Source of the DNA: Sipunculus nudus
Taxonomy: Eukaryota > Annelida > Sipuncula > Golfingiida > Sipunculidae
Direction of reading: 5' to 3'
NCBI GenBank assembly: GCA_026874595.1
Contig: CM049320.1
Location: 39,370,714 to 39,434,713, forward strand
DNA length: 64,000 nucleotides
Shown here: piece by piece, positions 33,066-47,200 of the stretch
How the letters are laid out: each line of letters starts with the position of its first letter
Position numbering within the stretch: the first letter of the stretch is position 1
Program-made: the position numbers and the translations under genes
Notes under the pieces: generated by a model
The model's database searches: none
Seen by the model: the letters and a program-made list of their open reading frames with translations, nothing else
What the model was told of the DNA's origin: nothing

Positions 33066-35053
33066 ATAAAGATGTTTATGATATTCTCAGGACAGTTCTA
33101 TTGCTGTTCACTTACACTTTTATAATCTTTGTATGGTCAGAAATTTTGGGTGTAGGTTTACCAGTATGGAGGGCATAAATATCACTTCTGTCAGCTTTAT
33201 TATGGAAATAACTTGATCCGTACTGAATAACCAGAATTTATTCCCGTTCTCGCACATTCTTCTTTGCTTGTTAACAGTTTCAGACTGAGATGTACATGTG
33301 CTGCCATCTATAGGATACATGTAATACATGTAGTGAAATCTAGTGGCCAAGAGGAAACTATTTCATGTCTTTTTTTTCTGTCCAACATATTATATGTTGT
33401 AGTTTTTGAGAAATGTGAAGCTAAACTTTGAGCAGTCCCTTTATCTTAAATCTCTAATGATTGATGACAGGTTTGATTGATGATATGTTTACAGGATAAG
33501 TAAAGAAAATACTTATTTTACTGCTATGAATAAAAGTTTTATGATCATACATACATTAACAGGATATTGTCACTTATTGGTTGTCCTAAGTTTGGTGCTG
33601 TAGATACAAGTTTTAGGATGGTGCTGTTTTCTGGCACACTCTTGTGGGCGCATTAGCAGCTTGCACATGTATATACACAAGCTTAATATAGCCAAGTGCT
33701 CTAGTCTATGTAAATGTATTATATCTGGTCAGTTAGGTCCAAGTTTGCCAAATAACGATGATATTAGCAAGCATGTAGAATATACATGTCTCATATTTGT
33801 TTGTTGGATATGTATGTGTTCATGTAGTAAATTAAAGAGTTTTTGAAGAATTTAAAGTTTATTGATCCACCAATTGAAAGTTGATTGTCACAGAAAAATA
33901 TGTTAAAATTTGATACTGAATTAACAGATGCAGTCTTGTTTTAATAATTCTTATCCTGGATGGATTGGTTGAATATAAAATTTTCAAGTGTTTTCTTTTT
34001 CTTGGTGCACAGTTCACTGGCCTGGCAACCCACGTGCACAGGGCACTGTGCCGGCGAGATGTTGGGCCTCTCTTTCTGAGCCCTCTTGCCTATGTACACA
34101 GGTTGCTGGGCTGGTGATCTGTCAGTCAGAATGAAATGTAACAACATTGGCTTTTGGCACTCCTTGCTTGGCTGGTATCTGTATGCAGGCAACGGATACA
34201 TGGCTGGATACATGCCTACGATAATAAAGTCTTGATGTCATTATAGGTCGATGAAGCGTAAACAAAGTGGAAGGTGACATATGACCTTTTATTTAATAAG
34301 AGTATGCCAAAACATGACACGCAGAGAGCATTGGCAAGTTCACCATAGCAAGTGCTGTCACATCTGCATTGCAGATAATTTGCACTGCTGTTTTCTGCAG
34401 GCTATAAAAAGGTCAGGTCTTGGTCTCAGTTTGCCAAAGCGAATAAAAAGAAAAACCGCACGGCCAAACTTCATCTGAGCTTAAGTTTGTTTCCCCCACA
34501 GCCTCTAAGATTTTTTAGCCAAACAGTGATAATGATATTAAAAATATATGACATATATTTATGCACTTTACTACAAGTTTATTCATTTGTTTGAGCAGAT
34601 ATACAAATTTACATTTTATGTCAAAGAGGAATTTTTCCCAAAGCTTTTTTATTTACAAAAAGGTATAACCAGATGAGCATATTTTGAGCAGGAATAAAAG
34701 TAGTGTTTTATGAAGACTTACCATTATTTATGTAACCCTGCAACTTTGTGAGGTTAAAGATCAAATTGCAACTTATGATGTTCTTAGGAATCAAAATTTG
34801 TATACAATTATGGAATGTGTCCATTCATTGCCTTACAGCCATAATTTCAATATTTATTCATGTTTTGCTAGTCATAGGTAAGGCTATATAAGTAAAAACG
34901 GTGCTATATAATAGTATGTTAGGCTATATGTTGAATATAAGAAAAATATGCGGAGTGAATTGTGAAAATTTCATAAATTTTACAGTCTTTTGTAGAGGAA
35001 GGTGGTCATGATACCAGAGTACTTGTAACACATTTTACAAAAAACCCAATGCT
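33066..35053 (+). other. Intergenic stretch, no gene recognised
   Basis: AT-rich. A locally GC-richer patch (34015-34205) carries two related segments, which on the minus strand read S-P-A-Q-x-P-V-(Y/H)-(I/V)-G. It is not assignable to any family and is probably repeat-derived. Confidence 0.45.
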
Positions 35054-35391
35054 AAGGCCAAAAAAACAAAGGTTTGGTTCTCAGGCCCCTTTTTTCAGAA
35101 ATATTTTTCATATTTTTTTTAATTATCTTTTTTTGGATGTTTTGATAAAAATGTCATATGATCAGGGAAAAGCATGATAATAACAGATTTTTTTTTATAA
35201 ATAGGTAAAAGCACTTCATAACAAAGGAAATCTTATAAAAATTGTATAATTTATCTCCTGAAAGAAATGTCCGAGTGGCTGGAGCTCAAAATTAGTAAGT
35301 TCTATTGAAAATCAATATAAAATTTTTAATGCGTGGGTTATAATTGATGCATGTGGTGCCTGAGAACCATACTGTTTATTTTTTTTGGCTG
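35054..35391 (+). mobile_element. TIR-bearing element (MITE-like)
   Basis: Left arm GGCCAAAAAAACAAAGG followed by GGTTCTCAGGC (35076-35086); right arm GCCTGAGAACC (35358-35368) followed by a T-rich stretch and GGCT. The arms are inverse complements over about 30 bp with a few mismatches. Interior AT-rich, non-coding. No clear target duplication. Confidence 0.55.
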
Positions 35392-35906
35392 ATATCCTAA
35401 TTAATATTTTCTAAGGGTTTATCATTTAATGTAACTTAGATTTCTTTACTGTGAGCATGGCATTGTAAAGAACAGTTTGAATTTTTAGTCTCTCTTTCAC
35501 TCTGAATGTAATCCTTGAAATATATAACTAGTTTTGTATGATTTGTATGAAATCAGAAGTTCATATATTTAATTATGATTTCTTCAAATTGTAAGTTACC
35601 TTATGATGTAATTGAGAGAACATTATCAGAGAAATCTCATAATGCTGCAAAATATTACACAAAAAGATATATTTAGCTTTGTGGCTGCAAAATTGTTACA
35701 AAATGCTGGAACATTTTCCATTAAAAAATCATTATCTTGTTTCAAAATGTGAGATTAAAATATGATGTCACGTTCTACTCTTGTGCCTTATTGTGGGGAG
35801 ATATGAATGTGAACTGTAATAACAGACACATCCCTAACTGTACGTCATAAATACATGGAGGCAATAAATTAACCATGATTAATCGGGAGTTTGTTAATAT
35901 GTTAAA
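35392..35906 (+). other. Short AT-rich spacer before the satellite
   Basis: No ORF, repeat or RNA gene recognised. The satellite begins abruptly at TGAGGATTTGTGG (35907). Confidence 0.5.
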
Positions 35907-36150
35907 TGAGGATTTGTGGTGTGAATGGTCAGGTCTGTGACCCATGAGGATTTGTGGTGTTAATGTTTAGTGATATTTCTGACCTGTGAGGATCTATGGT
36001 GCAAATGTTTAGTGTTATTTCTGACCAGTAAGGATTTGTGGTGTGAATGATTAGTATTGTTTCTGACCTGTGAGGATTTGTTGTGTAAACGTTTAGTGTT
36101 ATTTCTGACTTGTGAGAATTTGTGGTGTGACTGGTGAGTGTTATTTCTGA
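35907..36150 (+). repeat. Decayed left edge of the satellite
   Basis: First five or six units carry many private changes (GGTGCAAATGTTTAGTG, TTGTTGTGTAAACGTTTAG) and CCAGTAAGG. Units become near-consensus after about 36150. Edge decay is expected where homogenisation by unequal exchange fades. Confidence 0.85.
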
Positions 36151-38552
36151 CCTGTGAGGATTTGTGGTGTGAATGGTCAGGGTTATTTCTGTGATCTATG
36201 AGGATTTGTAGTGTGAATGGTCAGGGTTATTTATGACCTATGAGGATTTGTGGTGTGAATGGTCAGGGTTATTTCTGTGACCTATGAGGATCTGTGCTGT
36301 GAACAGTCATGGATATTCCTGTGACCTATGTGGATTTTTGGTGTGAACGGTCAGGGTTATTTCTGTGACCTATGAGGATTTGTAGTGTGAATGGTCAGGG
36401 TTATTTCTGTGACCTATGAGAATTTGTAGTGTGAATGGTCAGGGTTATTTCTGTGACCTATGAGGATTTGTGGTGTGAATGGTCAGGGTTATTTCTGTGA
36501 CCTATGAGGATTTGTGGTGTGAATGGTCAGGGTTATTTCTGTGACCTATGAGGATTTGTGATGTGAATGGTCAGGGTTATTTCTGTGACCTATGAGGATT
36601 TGTGGTGTGAATGGTCAGGTTTATTTCTGACCTGTGAGGATTTGCAGTGTGAATGGTCAGGGTTATTTCTGACCTGTAAGGATTTGTGGTGTGAATGGTC
36701 AGAGTTATTTCTGTGACCTATGAGGATTTGTGGTGTGAATGGTCATGGATATTTCTGTGACCTATGTGGATTTGTGGTGTGAATGGTCAGGGTTATTTCT
36801 GTGACCTTTGAGGATTTGTGGTGTGAATGGTCAGGGTTATTTCTGTGACCAATGAGGATTTGTGGTGTGAATGGTCAGGGTTATTTCTGACCTGTAAGGA
36901 TTTGTGGTGTGAATGGTCAGGGTTATTTCTGACCTGTAAGGATTTGTGGTGTGAATGGTCAGGGTTATTTCTGTGACCTATGAGGATCTGTGGTGTGAAC
37001 AGTTATGGATATTTCTGTGACCTATGTGGATTTGTGGTGTGAATGGTCAGGGTTATTTCTGTGACCTGTGAGGATTTGTGGTGTGAATGGTCAGGGTTTT
37101 TTCTGTGACCTATGAGGATTTGTGGTGTGAATGGTCAGGGTTATTTCTGTGACCTATGAGGATTTGTGATGTGAATGGTCAGGGTTATTTCTGTGACCTA
37201 TGAGGATTTGTGGTGTGAATGGTCAGGTTTATTTCTGACCTGTGAGGATTTGCGGTGTGAATGGTCAGGGTTATTTCTGACCTGTAAGGATTTGTGGTGT
37301 GAATGGTCAGGGTTATTTCTGTGACCTATGAGGATTTGTGGTGTGAATGGTCAGGGTTATTTCTGTGACCTATGAGGATTTGTAGTGTGAATGGTCAGGG
37401 TTATTTATGACCTATGAGGATTTGTGGTGTGAATGGTCAGGGTTATTTCTGTGACCTATGAGGATCTGTGCTGTGAACAGTCATGGATATTTCTGTGACC
37501 TATGTGGATTTTTGGTGTGAACGGTCAGGGTTATTTCTGTGACCTATGAGGATTTGTAGTGTGAATGGTCAGGGTTATGTCTGTGACCTATGAGGATTTG
37601 TAGTGTGAATGGTCAGGGTTATTACTGTGACCTATGAGGATTTGTGGTGTGAATGGTCAGGGTTATTTCTGTGACCTATCAGGATTTGTGGTGTGAATGG
37701 TCAGGGTTATTACTGTGACCTATGAGGATTTGTGGTGTGAATGGTCAGGGTTATTTCTGTGACCTGTGAGGATTTGTAATGTGAATGGTCAGGGTTATTT
37801 CTGTGACCTATGAGAATTTGTGAATTGAATGGCCAGGGTTATTACTGTGACCTATGAGGATTTGTGGTGTGAATGGTCAGGGTTATTTCTGTGACCTGTG
37901 AGGATTTGTAGTGTGAATGGTCAGGGTTATTTCTGTGACCTATGAGGATTTGTGGTGTGAATGGTCAGGGTTATTTCTGACCTGTGAGGATTTGTAGTGT
38001 GAATGGTCAGGGTTATTTCTGTGACCTATGAGAATTTGTGGTGTGAATGGTCAGGGTTATTTCTGTGACCTATGAGGATCTGTGGTGTGAACAGTCATGG
38101 ATATTTCTGTGACCTATGAGGATTTGTGGTGTGAATGGTCAGGGTTATTTCTGTGACCTATTATGGTTTGAGGTTTGAATGGTCAGGGTTATTTCTGACC
38201 TTTGAGGATTTGTGGTGTGAATGGTCAGGGTTATCTCTGACCTGTTAGGATTTGTGGTGTGAATGATCAGGGTTATTTCTGTGACCTATTATGGTTTGTG
38301 GTGTGAATGGTCAGGGTTATTTCTGACCTGTGAGGATTTGTGGTGTGAATAGTCAGGGTTATTTCTGTGACCTATGAGGATTTGTGATGTGAATGGTAGG
38401 GGTTATTTCTGTGACCAATGAGGATTTGTGGTGTGAATGGTCAGGGTTATTTCTGTGACCTATGAGGATTTGTAGTGTGAATGGTCAGGGTTATTTATGA
38501 CCTATGAGGATTTGTGGTGTGAATGGTCAGGGTTATTTCTGTGACCTATGAG

Positions 38553-40468
38553 GATCTGTGCTGTGAACAGTCATGGATATTTCTGTGACCTATGTGGATT
38601 TTTGGTGTGAACGGTCAGGGTTATTTCTGTGACCTATGAGGATTTGTAGTGTGAATGGTCAGGGTTATTTCTGTGACCTATGAGAATTTGTGGTGTGAAT
38701 GGTCAGGGTTATTTCTGTGAACTATGAGAATTTGTGGTGTGAATGGTCGGGGTTATTTCTGTGACCTATGAGGATTTGTGATGTGAATGGTCAGGGTTAT
38801 TTCTGTGACCTATGAGGATTTGTGGTGTGAATGGTCAGGTTTATTTCTGACCTGTGAGGATTTGCGGTGTGAATGGTCAGGGTTATTTCTGACCTGTAAG
38901 GATTTGTGGTGTGAATGGTCAGGGTTATTTCTGTGACCTATGCCGATTTGTGGTGTGAATGGTCAGGGTTATTTCTGTGATCTATGAGGATTTGTAGTGT
39001 GAATGGTCAGGGTTATTTATGACCTATGAGGATTTGTGGTGTGAATGGTCAGGGTTATTTCTGTGACCTATGAGGATCTGTGCTGTGAACAGTCATGGAT
39101 ATTTCTGTGACCTATGTGGATTTTTGGTGTGAACGGTCAGGGTTATTTCTGTGACCTATGAGGATTTGTAGTGTGAATGGTCAGGGTTATTTCTGTGACC
39201 TATGAGAATTTGTAGTGTGAATGGTCAGGGTTATTTCTGTGACCTATGAGGATTTGTGGTGTGAATGGTCAGGGTTATTTCTGTGACCTATGAGGATTTG
39301 TGGTGTGAATGGTCAGGGTTATTTCTGTGAACTATGAGAATTTGTGGTGTGAATGGTCAGGGTTATTTCTGTGACCTATGAGGATTTGTGATGTGAATGG
39401 TCATGGTTATTTCTGTGACCTATGAGGATTTGTGGTGTGAATGGTCAGGTTTATTTCTGACCTGTGAGGATTTGCGGTGTGAATGGTCAGGGTTATTTCT
39501 GACCTGTAAGGATTTGTGGTGTGAATGGTCAGGGTTATTTCTGTGACCTATGAGGATTTGTGGTGTGAATGGTCATGGATATTTCTGTGACCTATGTGGA
39601 TTTGTGGTGTGAATGGTCAGGGTTATTTCTGTGACCTATGAGGATTTGTGGTGTGAATGGTCAGGGTTATTTCTGTGACCTATGAAGATTTGTAGTGTGA
39701 ATGGTCAGGGTTATTACTGTGACCTATGAGGATTTGTGGTGTGAATGGTCAGGGTTATTTCTGTGACCTATGAGGATTTGTGGTGTGAATGGTCAGGGTT
39801 ATTAATGTGACCTATGAGGATTTGTGGTGTGAATGGTCAGGGTTATTTCTGTGACCTGTGAGGATTTGTAGTGTGAATGGTCAGGGTTATTTCTGTGACC
39901 TATGAGGATTTGTGGTGTGAATGGTCAGGGTTATTTCTGACCTGTGAGGATTTGTAGTGTGAATGGTCAGGGTTATTTCTGTGACCTATGAGGATCTGTG
40001 GTGTGAACAGTCATGGATATTTCTGTGACCTATGAGGATTTGTGGTGTGAATGGTCAGGGTTATTTCTGTGACCTATTATGGTTTGAGGTTTGAATGGTC
40101 AGGGTTATTTCTGACCTTTGAGGATTTGTGGTGTGAATGGTCAGGGTTATCTCTGACCTGTTAGGATTTGTGGTGTGAATGATCAGGGTTATTTCTGTGA
40201 CCTATTATGGTTTGTGGTGTGAATGGTCAGGGTTATTTCTGACCTGTGAGGATTTGTGGTGTGAATAGTCAGGGTTATTTCTGTGACCTATGAGGATTTG
40301 TGATGTGAATGGTAGGGGTTATTTCTGTGACCAATGAGGATTTGTGGTGTGAATGGTCAGGGTTATTTCTGTGACCTATGAGGATTTGTAGTGTGAATGG
40401 TCAGGGTTATTTATGACCTATGAGGATTTGTGGTGTGAATGGTCAGGGTTATTTCTGTGACCTATGAG
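38553..40468 (+). repeat. Long-range satellite block, copy 1 (522 + 1394 bp modules)
   Basis: Markers at 38553, 39075 and 40469. Contains the rare variants GAACTATGAGAATTTG, GAAGATTTGTAG and TTATTAATGTGACC in the same order as 50871-52874. Confidence 0.85.
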
Positions 40469-43400
40469 GATCTGTGCTGTGAACAGTCATGGATATTTCT
40501 GTGACCTATGTGGATTTTTGGTGTGAACGGTCAGGGTTATTTCTGTGACCTATGAGGATTTGTAGTGTGAATGGTCAGGGTTATTTCTGTGACCTATGAG
40601 AATTTGTAGTGTGAATGGTCAGGGTTATTTCTGTGACCTATGAGGATTTGTGGTGTGAATGGTCAGGGTTATTTCTGTGACCTATGAGGATTTGGAATGT
40701 GAATGGTCAGGGTTATTTCTGTGACCTATGAAAATTTGTGGTGTGAATGGTCAGGGTTATTTCTGTGACCTATGAGGATTTGTGGTGTGAATGGTCAGGG
40801 TTATTTCTGTGACCTATGAGGATTTGTGGTGTGAATGGTCAGGTTTATTTCTGACCTGTGAGGATTTGCGGTGTGAATGGTCAGGGTTATTTCTGACCTG
40901 TAAGGATTAGTGGTGTGAATGGTCAGGGTAATTTCTGTGACCTATGAGGATTTGTGGTGTGAATGGTTAGGGTTATTTCTGTGATCTATGAGGATTTGTA
41001 GTGTGAATGGTCAGGGTTATTTATGACCTATGAGGATTTGTGGTGTGAATGGTCAGGGTTATTTCTGTGACCTATGAGGATCTGTGCTGTGAACAGTCAT
41101 GGATATTTCTGTGACCTATGTGGATTTTTGGTGTGAACGGTCAGGGTTATTTCTGTGACCTATGAGGATTTGTAGTGTGAATGGTCAGGGTTATTTCTGT
41201 GACCTATGAGAATTTGTAGTGTGAATGGTCAGGGTTATTTCTGTGACCTATGAGGATTTGTGGTGTGAATGGTCAGGGTTATTTCTGTGACCTATGAGGA
41301 TTTGTGGTGTGAATGGTCAGGGTTATTTCTGTGACCTATGAGGATTTGTGATGTGAATGGTCAGGGTTATTTCTGTGACCTATGAGGATTTGTGGTGTGA
41401 ATGGTCAGGTTTATTTCTGACCTGTGAGGATTTGCAGTGTGAATGGTCAGGGTTATTTCTGACCTGTAAGGATTTGTGGTGTGAATGGTCAGGGTTATTT
41501 CTGTGACCTATGAGGATTTGTGGTGTGAATGGTCATGGATATTTCTGTGACCTATGTGGATTTGTGGTGTGAATGGTCAGGGTTATTTCTGTGACCTTTG
41601 AGGATTTGTGGTGTGAATGGTCAGGGTTATTTCTGTGACCAATGAGGATTTGTGGTGTGAATGGTCAGGGTTATTTCTGACCTGTAAGGATTTGTGGTGT
41701 GAATGGTCGGGATTATTTCTGACCTGTAAGGATTTGTGGTGTGAATGGTCAGGGTTATTTCTGTGACCTATGAGGATCTGTGGTGTGAACAGTTATGGAT
41801 ATTTCTGTGACCTATGTGGATTTGTGGTGTGAATGGTCAGGGTTATTTCTGTGACCTGTGAGGATTTGTGGTGTGAATGGTCAGGGTTATTTCTGTGACC
41901 TATGAGGATTTGTGATGTGAATGGTCAGGGTTATTTCTGTGACCTATGAGGATTTGTGGTGTGAATGGTCAGGTTTATTTCTGACCTGTGAGGATTTGCG
42001 GTGTGAATGGTCAGGGTTATTTCTGACCTGTAAGGATTTGTGGTGTGAATGGTCAGGGTTATTTCTGTGACCTATGAGGATTTGTGGTGTGAATGGTCAG
42101 GGTTATTTCTGTGATCTATGAGGATTTGTAGTGTGAATGGTCAGGGTTATTTATGACCTATGAGGATTTGTGGTGTGAATGGTCAGGGTTATTTCTGTGA
42201 CCTATGAGGATCTGTGCTGTGAACAGTCATGGATATTTCTGTGACCTATGTGGATTTTTGGTGTGAACGGTCAGGGTTATTTCTGTGACCTATGAGGATT
42301 TGTAGTGTGAATGGTCAGGGTTATGTCTGTGACCTATGAGGATTTGTAGTGTGAATGGTCAGGGTTATTACTGTGACCTATGAGGATTTGTGGTGTGAAT
42401 GGTCAGGGTTATTTCTGTGACCTATGAGGATTTGTGGTGTGAATGGTCAGGGTTATTACTGTGACCTATGAGGATTTGTGGTGTGAATGGTCAGGGTTAT
42501 TTCTGTGACCTGTGAGGATTTGTAATGTGAATGGTCAGGGTTATTTCTGTGACCTATGAGAATTTGTGGATTGAATGGCCAGGGTTATTACTGTGACCTA
42601 TGAGGATTTGTGGTGTGAATGGTCAGGGTTATTTCTGTGACCTGTGAGGATTTGTAGTGTGAATGGTCAGGGTTATTTCTGTGACCTATGAGGATTTGTG
42701 GTGTGAATGGTCAGGGTTATTTCTGACCTGTGAGGATTTGTAGTGTGAATGGTCAGGGTTATTTCTGTGACCTATGAGAATTTGTGGTGTGAATGGTCAG
42801 GGTTATTTCTGTGACCTATGAGGATCTGTGGTGTGAACAGTCATGGATATTTCTGTGACCTATGAGGATTTGTGGTGTGAATGGTCAGGGTTATTTCTGA
42901 CCTTTGAGGATTTGTGGTGTGAATGGTCAGGGTTATCTCTGACCTGTTAGGATTTGTGGTGTGAATGATCAGGGTTATTTCTGTGACCTATTATGGTTTG
43001 TGGTGTGAATGGTCAGGGTTATTTCTGACCTGTGAGGATTTGTGGTGTGAATAGTCAGGGTTATTTCTGTGACCTATGAGGATTTGTGATGTGAATGGTA
43101 GGGGTTATTTCTGTGACCAATGAGGATTTGTGGTGTGAATGGTCAGGGTTATTTCTGTGACCTATGAGGATTTGTAGTGTGAATGGTCAGGGTTATTTAT
43201 GACCTATGAGGATTTGTGGTTTGAATGGTCAGGGTTATTTCTGTGACCTATGAGGATCTGTGCTGTGAACAGTCATGGATATTTCTGTGACCTATGTGGA
43301 TTTTTGGTGTGAACGGTCAGGGTTATTTCTGTGACCTATGAGGATTTGTAGTGTGAATGGTCAGGGTTATTTCTGTGACCTATGAGAATTTGTAGTGTGA

Positions 43401-44254
43401 ATGGTCAGGGTTATTTCTGTGACCTATGAGGATTTGTGGTGTGAATGGTCAGGGTTATTTCTGTGACCTATGAGAATTTGTGGTGTGAATGGTCAGGGTT
43501 ATTTCTGTGACCTATGAGGATTTGTGATGTGAATGGTCAGGGTTATTTCTGTGACCTATGAGGATTTGTGGTGTGAATGGTCAGGTTTATTTCTGACCTG
43601 TAAGGATTTGTGGTGTGAATGGTCAGGGTTATTTCTGTGACCTGTGAGGATTTGTAATGTGAATGGTCAGGGTTATTTCTGTGACCTATGAGAATTTGTG
43701 GATTGAATGGCCAGGGTTATTACTGTGACCTATGAGGATTTGTGGTGTGAATGGTCAGGGTTATTTCTGTGACCTGTGAGGATTTGCGGTGTGAATGGTC
43801 AGGGTTATTTCTGACCTGTAAGGATTTGTGGTGTGAATGGTCAGGGTTATTTCTGTGACCTATTATGGTTTGAGGTTTGAATGGTCAGGGTTATTTCTGA
43901 CCTTTGAGGATTTGTGGTGTGAATGGTCAGGGTTATCTCTGACCTGTTAGGATTTGTGGTGTGAATGATCAGGGTTATTTCTGTGACCTATTATGGTTTG
44001 TGGTGTGAATGGTCAGGGTTATTTCTGACCTGTGAGGATTTGTGGTGTGAATAGTCAGGGTTATTTCTGTGACCTATGAGGATTTGTGATGTGAATGGTA
44101 GGGGTTATTTCTGTGACCAATGAGGATTTGTGGTGTGAATGGTCAGGGTTATTTCTGTGACCTATGAGGATTTGTAGTGTGAATGGTCAGGGTTATTTAT
44201 GACCTATGAGGATTTGTGGTGTGAATGGTCAGGGTTATTTCTGTGACCTATGAG
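40469..44254 (+). repeat. Third-order satellite repeat, copy 1 (3786 bp)
   Basis: Bounded by the marker GATCTGTGCTGTGAACAG at 40469, with the same marker at 41079, 42209 and 43255, giving modules of 610, 1130, 1046 and 1000 bp. The same series follows in the next block. Confidence 0.9.
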
Positions 44255-47200
44255 GATCTGTGCTGTGAACAGTCATGGATATTTCTGTGACCTATGTGGA
44301 TTTTTGGTGTGAACGGTCAGGGTTATTTCTGTGACCTATGAGGATTTGTAGTGTGAATGGTCAGGGTTATTTCTGTGACCTATGAGAATTTGTAGTGTGA
44401 ATGGTCAGGGTTATTTCTGTGACCTATGAGGATTTGTGGTGTGAATGGTCAGGGTTATTTCTGTGACCTATGAGGATTTGGAATGTGAATGGTCAGGGTT
44501 ATTTCTGTGACCTATGAGAATTTGTGGTGTGAATGGTCAGGGTTATTTCTGTGACCTATGAGGATTTGTGGTGTGAATGGTCAGGGTTATTTCTGTGACC
44601 TATGAGGATTTGTGGTGTGAATGGTCAGGTTTATTTCTGACCTGTGAGGATTTGCGGTGTGAATGGTCAGGGTTATTTCTGACCTGTATGGATTAGTGGT
44701 GTGAATGGTCAGGGTAATTTCTGTGACCTATGAGGATTTGTGGTGTGAATGGTCAGGGTTATTTCTGACCTGTAAGGATTAGTGGTGTGAATGGTCAGGG
44801 TAATTTCTGTGACCTATGAGGATTTGTGGTGTGAATGGTTAGGGTTATTTCTGTGATCTATGAGGATTTGTAGTGTGAATGGTCAGGGTTATTTATGACC
44901 TATGAGGATTTGTGGTGTGAATGGTCAGGGTTATTTCTGTGACCTATGAGGATCTGTGCTGTGAACAGTCATGGATATTTCTGTGACCTATGTGGATTTT
45001 TGGTGTGAACGGTCAGGGTTATTTCTGTGACCTATGAGGATTTGTAGTGTGAATGGTCAGGGTTATTTCTGTGACCTATGAGAATTTGTAGTGTGAATGG
45101 TCAGGGTTATTTCTGTGACCTATGAGGATTTGTGGTGTGAATGGTCAGGGTTATTTCTGTGACCTATGAGGATTTGTGGTGTGAATGGTCAGGGTTATTT
45201 CTGTGACCTATGAGGATTTGTGATGTGAATGGTCAGGGTTATTTCTGTGACCTATGAGGATTTGTGGTGTGAATGGTCAGGTTTATTTCTGACCTGTGAG
45301 GATTTGCAGTGTGAATGGTCAGGGTTATTTCTGACCTGTAAGGATTTGTGGTGTGAATGGTCAGGGTTATTTCTGTGACCTATGAGGATTTGTGGTGTGA
45401 ATGGTCATGGATATTTCTGTGACCTATGTGGATTTGTGGTGTGAATGGTCAGGGTTATTTCTGTGACCTTTGAGGATTTGTGGTGTGAATGGTCAGGGTT
45501 ATTTCTGTGACCAATGAGGATTTGTGGTGTGAATGGTCAGGGTTATTTCTGACCTGTAAGGATTTGTGGTGTGAATGGTCGGGATTATTTCTGACCTGTA
45601 AGGATTTGTGGTGTGAATGGTCAGGGTTATTTCTGTGACCTATGAGGATCTGTGGTGTGAACAGTTATGGATATTTCTGTGACCTATGTGGATTTGTGGT
45701 GTGAATGGTCAGGGTTATTTCTGTGACCTGTGAGGATTTGTGGTGTGAATGGTCAGGGTTATTTCTGTGACCTATGAGGATTTGTGATGTGAATGGTCAG
45801 GGTTATTTCTGTGACCTATGAGGATTTGTGGTGTGAATGGTCAGGTTTATTTCTGACCTGTGAGGATTTGCGGTGTGAATGGTCAGGGTTATTTCTGACC
45901 TGTAAGGATTTGTGGTGTGAATGGTCAGGGTTATTTCTGTGACCTATGAGGATTTGTGGTGTGAATGGTCAGGGTTATTTCTGTGATCTATGAGGATTTG
46001 TAGTGTGAATGGTCAGGGTTATTTATGACCTATGAGGATTTGTGGTGTGAATGGTCAGGGTTATTTCTGTGACCTATGAGGATCTGTGCTGTGAACAGTC
46101 ATGGATATTTCTGTGACCTATGTGGATTTTTGGTGTGAACGGTCAGGGTTATTTCTGTGACCTATGAGGATTTGTAGTGTGAATGGTCAGGGTTATGTCT
46201 GTGACCTATGAGGATTTGTAGTGTGAATGGTCAGGGTTATTACTGTGACCTATGAGGATTTGTGGTGTGAATGGTCAGGGTTATTTCTGTGACCTATGAG
46301 GATTTGTGGTGTGAATGGTCAGGGTTATTACTGTGACCTATGAGGATTTGTGGTGTGAATGGTCAGGGTTATTTCTGTGACCTGTGAGGATTTGTAATGT
46401 GAATGGTCAGGGTTATTTCTGTGACCTATGAGAATTTGTGGATTGAATGGCCAGGGTTATTACTGTGACCTATGAGGATTTGTGGTGTGAATGGTCAGGG
46501 TTATTTCTGTGACCTGTGAGGATTTGTAGTGTGAATGGTCAGGGTTATTTCTGTGACCTATGAGGATTTGTGGTGTGAATGGTCAGGGTTATTTCTGACC
46601 TGTGAGGATTTGTAGTGTGAATGGTCAGGGTTATTTCTGTGACCTATGAGAATTTGTGGTGTGAATGGTCAGGGTTATTTCTGTGACCTATGAGGATCTG
46701 TGGTGTGAACAGTCATGGATATTTCTGTGACCTATGAGGATTTGTGGTGTGAATGGTCAGGGTTATTTCTGACCTTTGAGGATTTGTGGTGTGAATGGTC
46801 AGGGTTATCTCTGACCTGTTAGGATTTGTGGTGTGAATGATCAGGGTTATTTCTGTGACCTATTATGGTTTGTGGTGTGAATGGTCAGGGTTATTTCTGA
46901 CCTGTGAGGATTTGTGGTGTGAATAGTCAGGGTTATTTCTGTGACCTATGAGGATTTGTGATGTGAATGGTAGGGGTTATTTCTGTGACCAATGAGGATT
47001 TGTGGTGTGAATGGTCAGGGTTATTTCTGTGACCTATGAGGATTTGTAGTGTGAATGGTCAGGGTTATTTATGACCTATGAGGATTTGTGGTTTGAATGG
47101 TCAGGGTTATTTCTGTGACCTATGAGGATCTGTGCTGTGAACAGTCATGGATATTTCTGTGACCTATGTGGATTTTTGGTGTGAACGGTCAGGGTTATTT

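Noticed and set aside
33941-34213. Minus-strand 90-codon ORF with two similar S-P-A-Q segments in a GC-richer patch.
   Set aside because: No recognisable domain, no splice partners, lysine-run C-terminal part from a T-rich stretch. Probably a decayed repeat.
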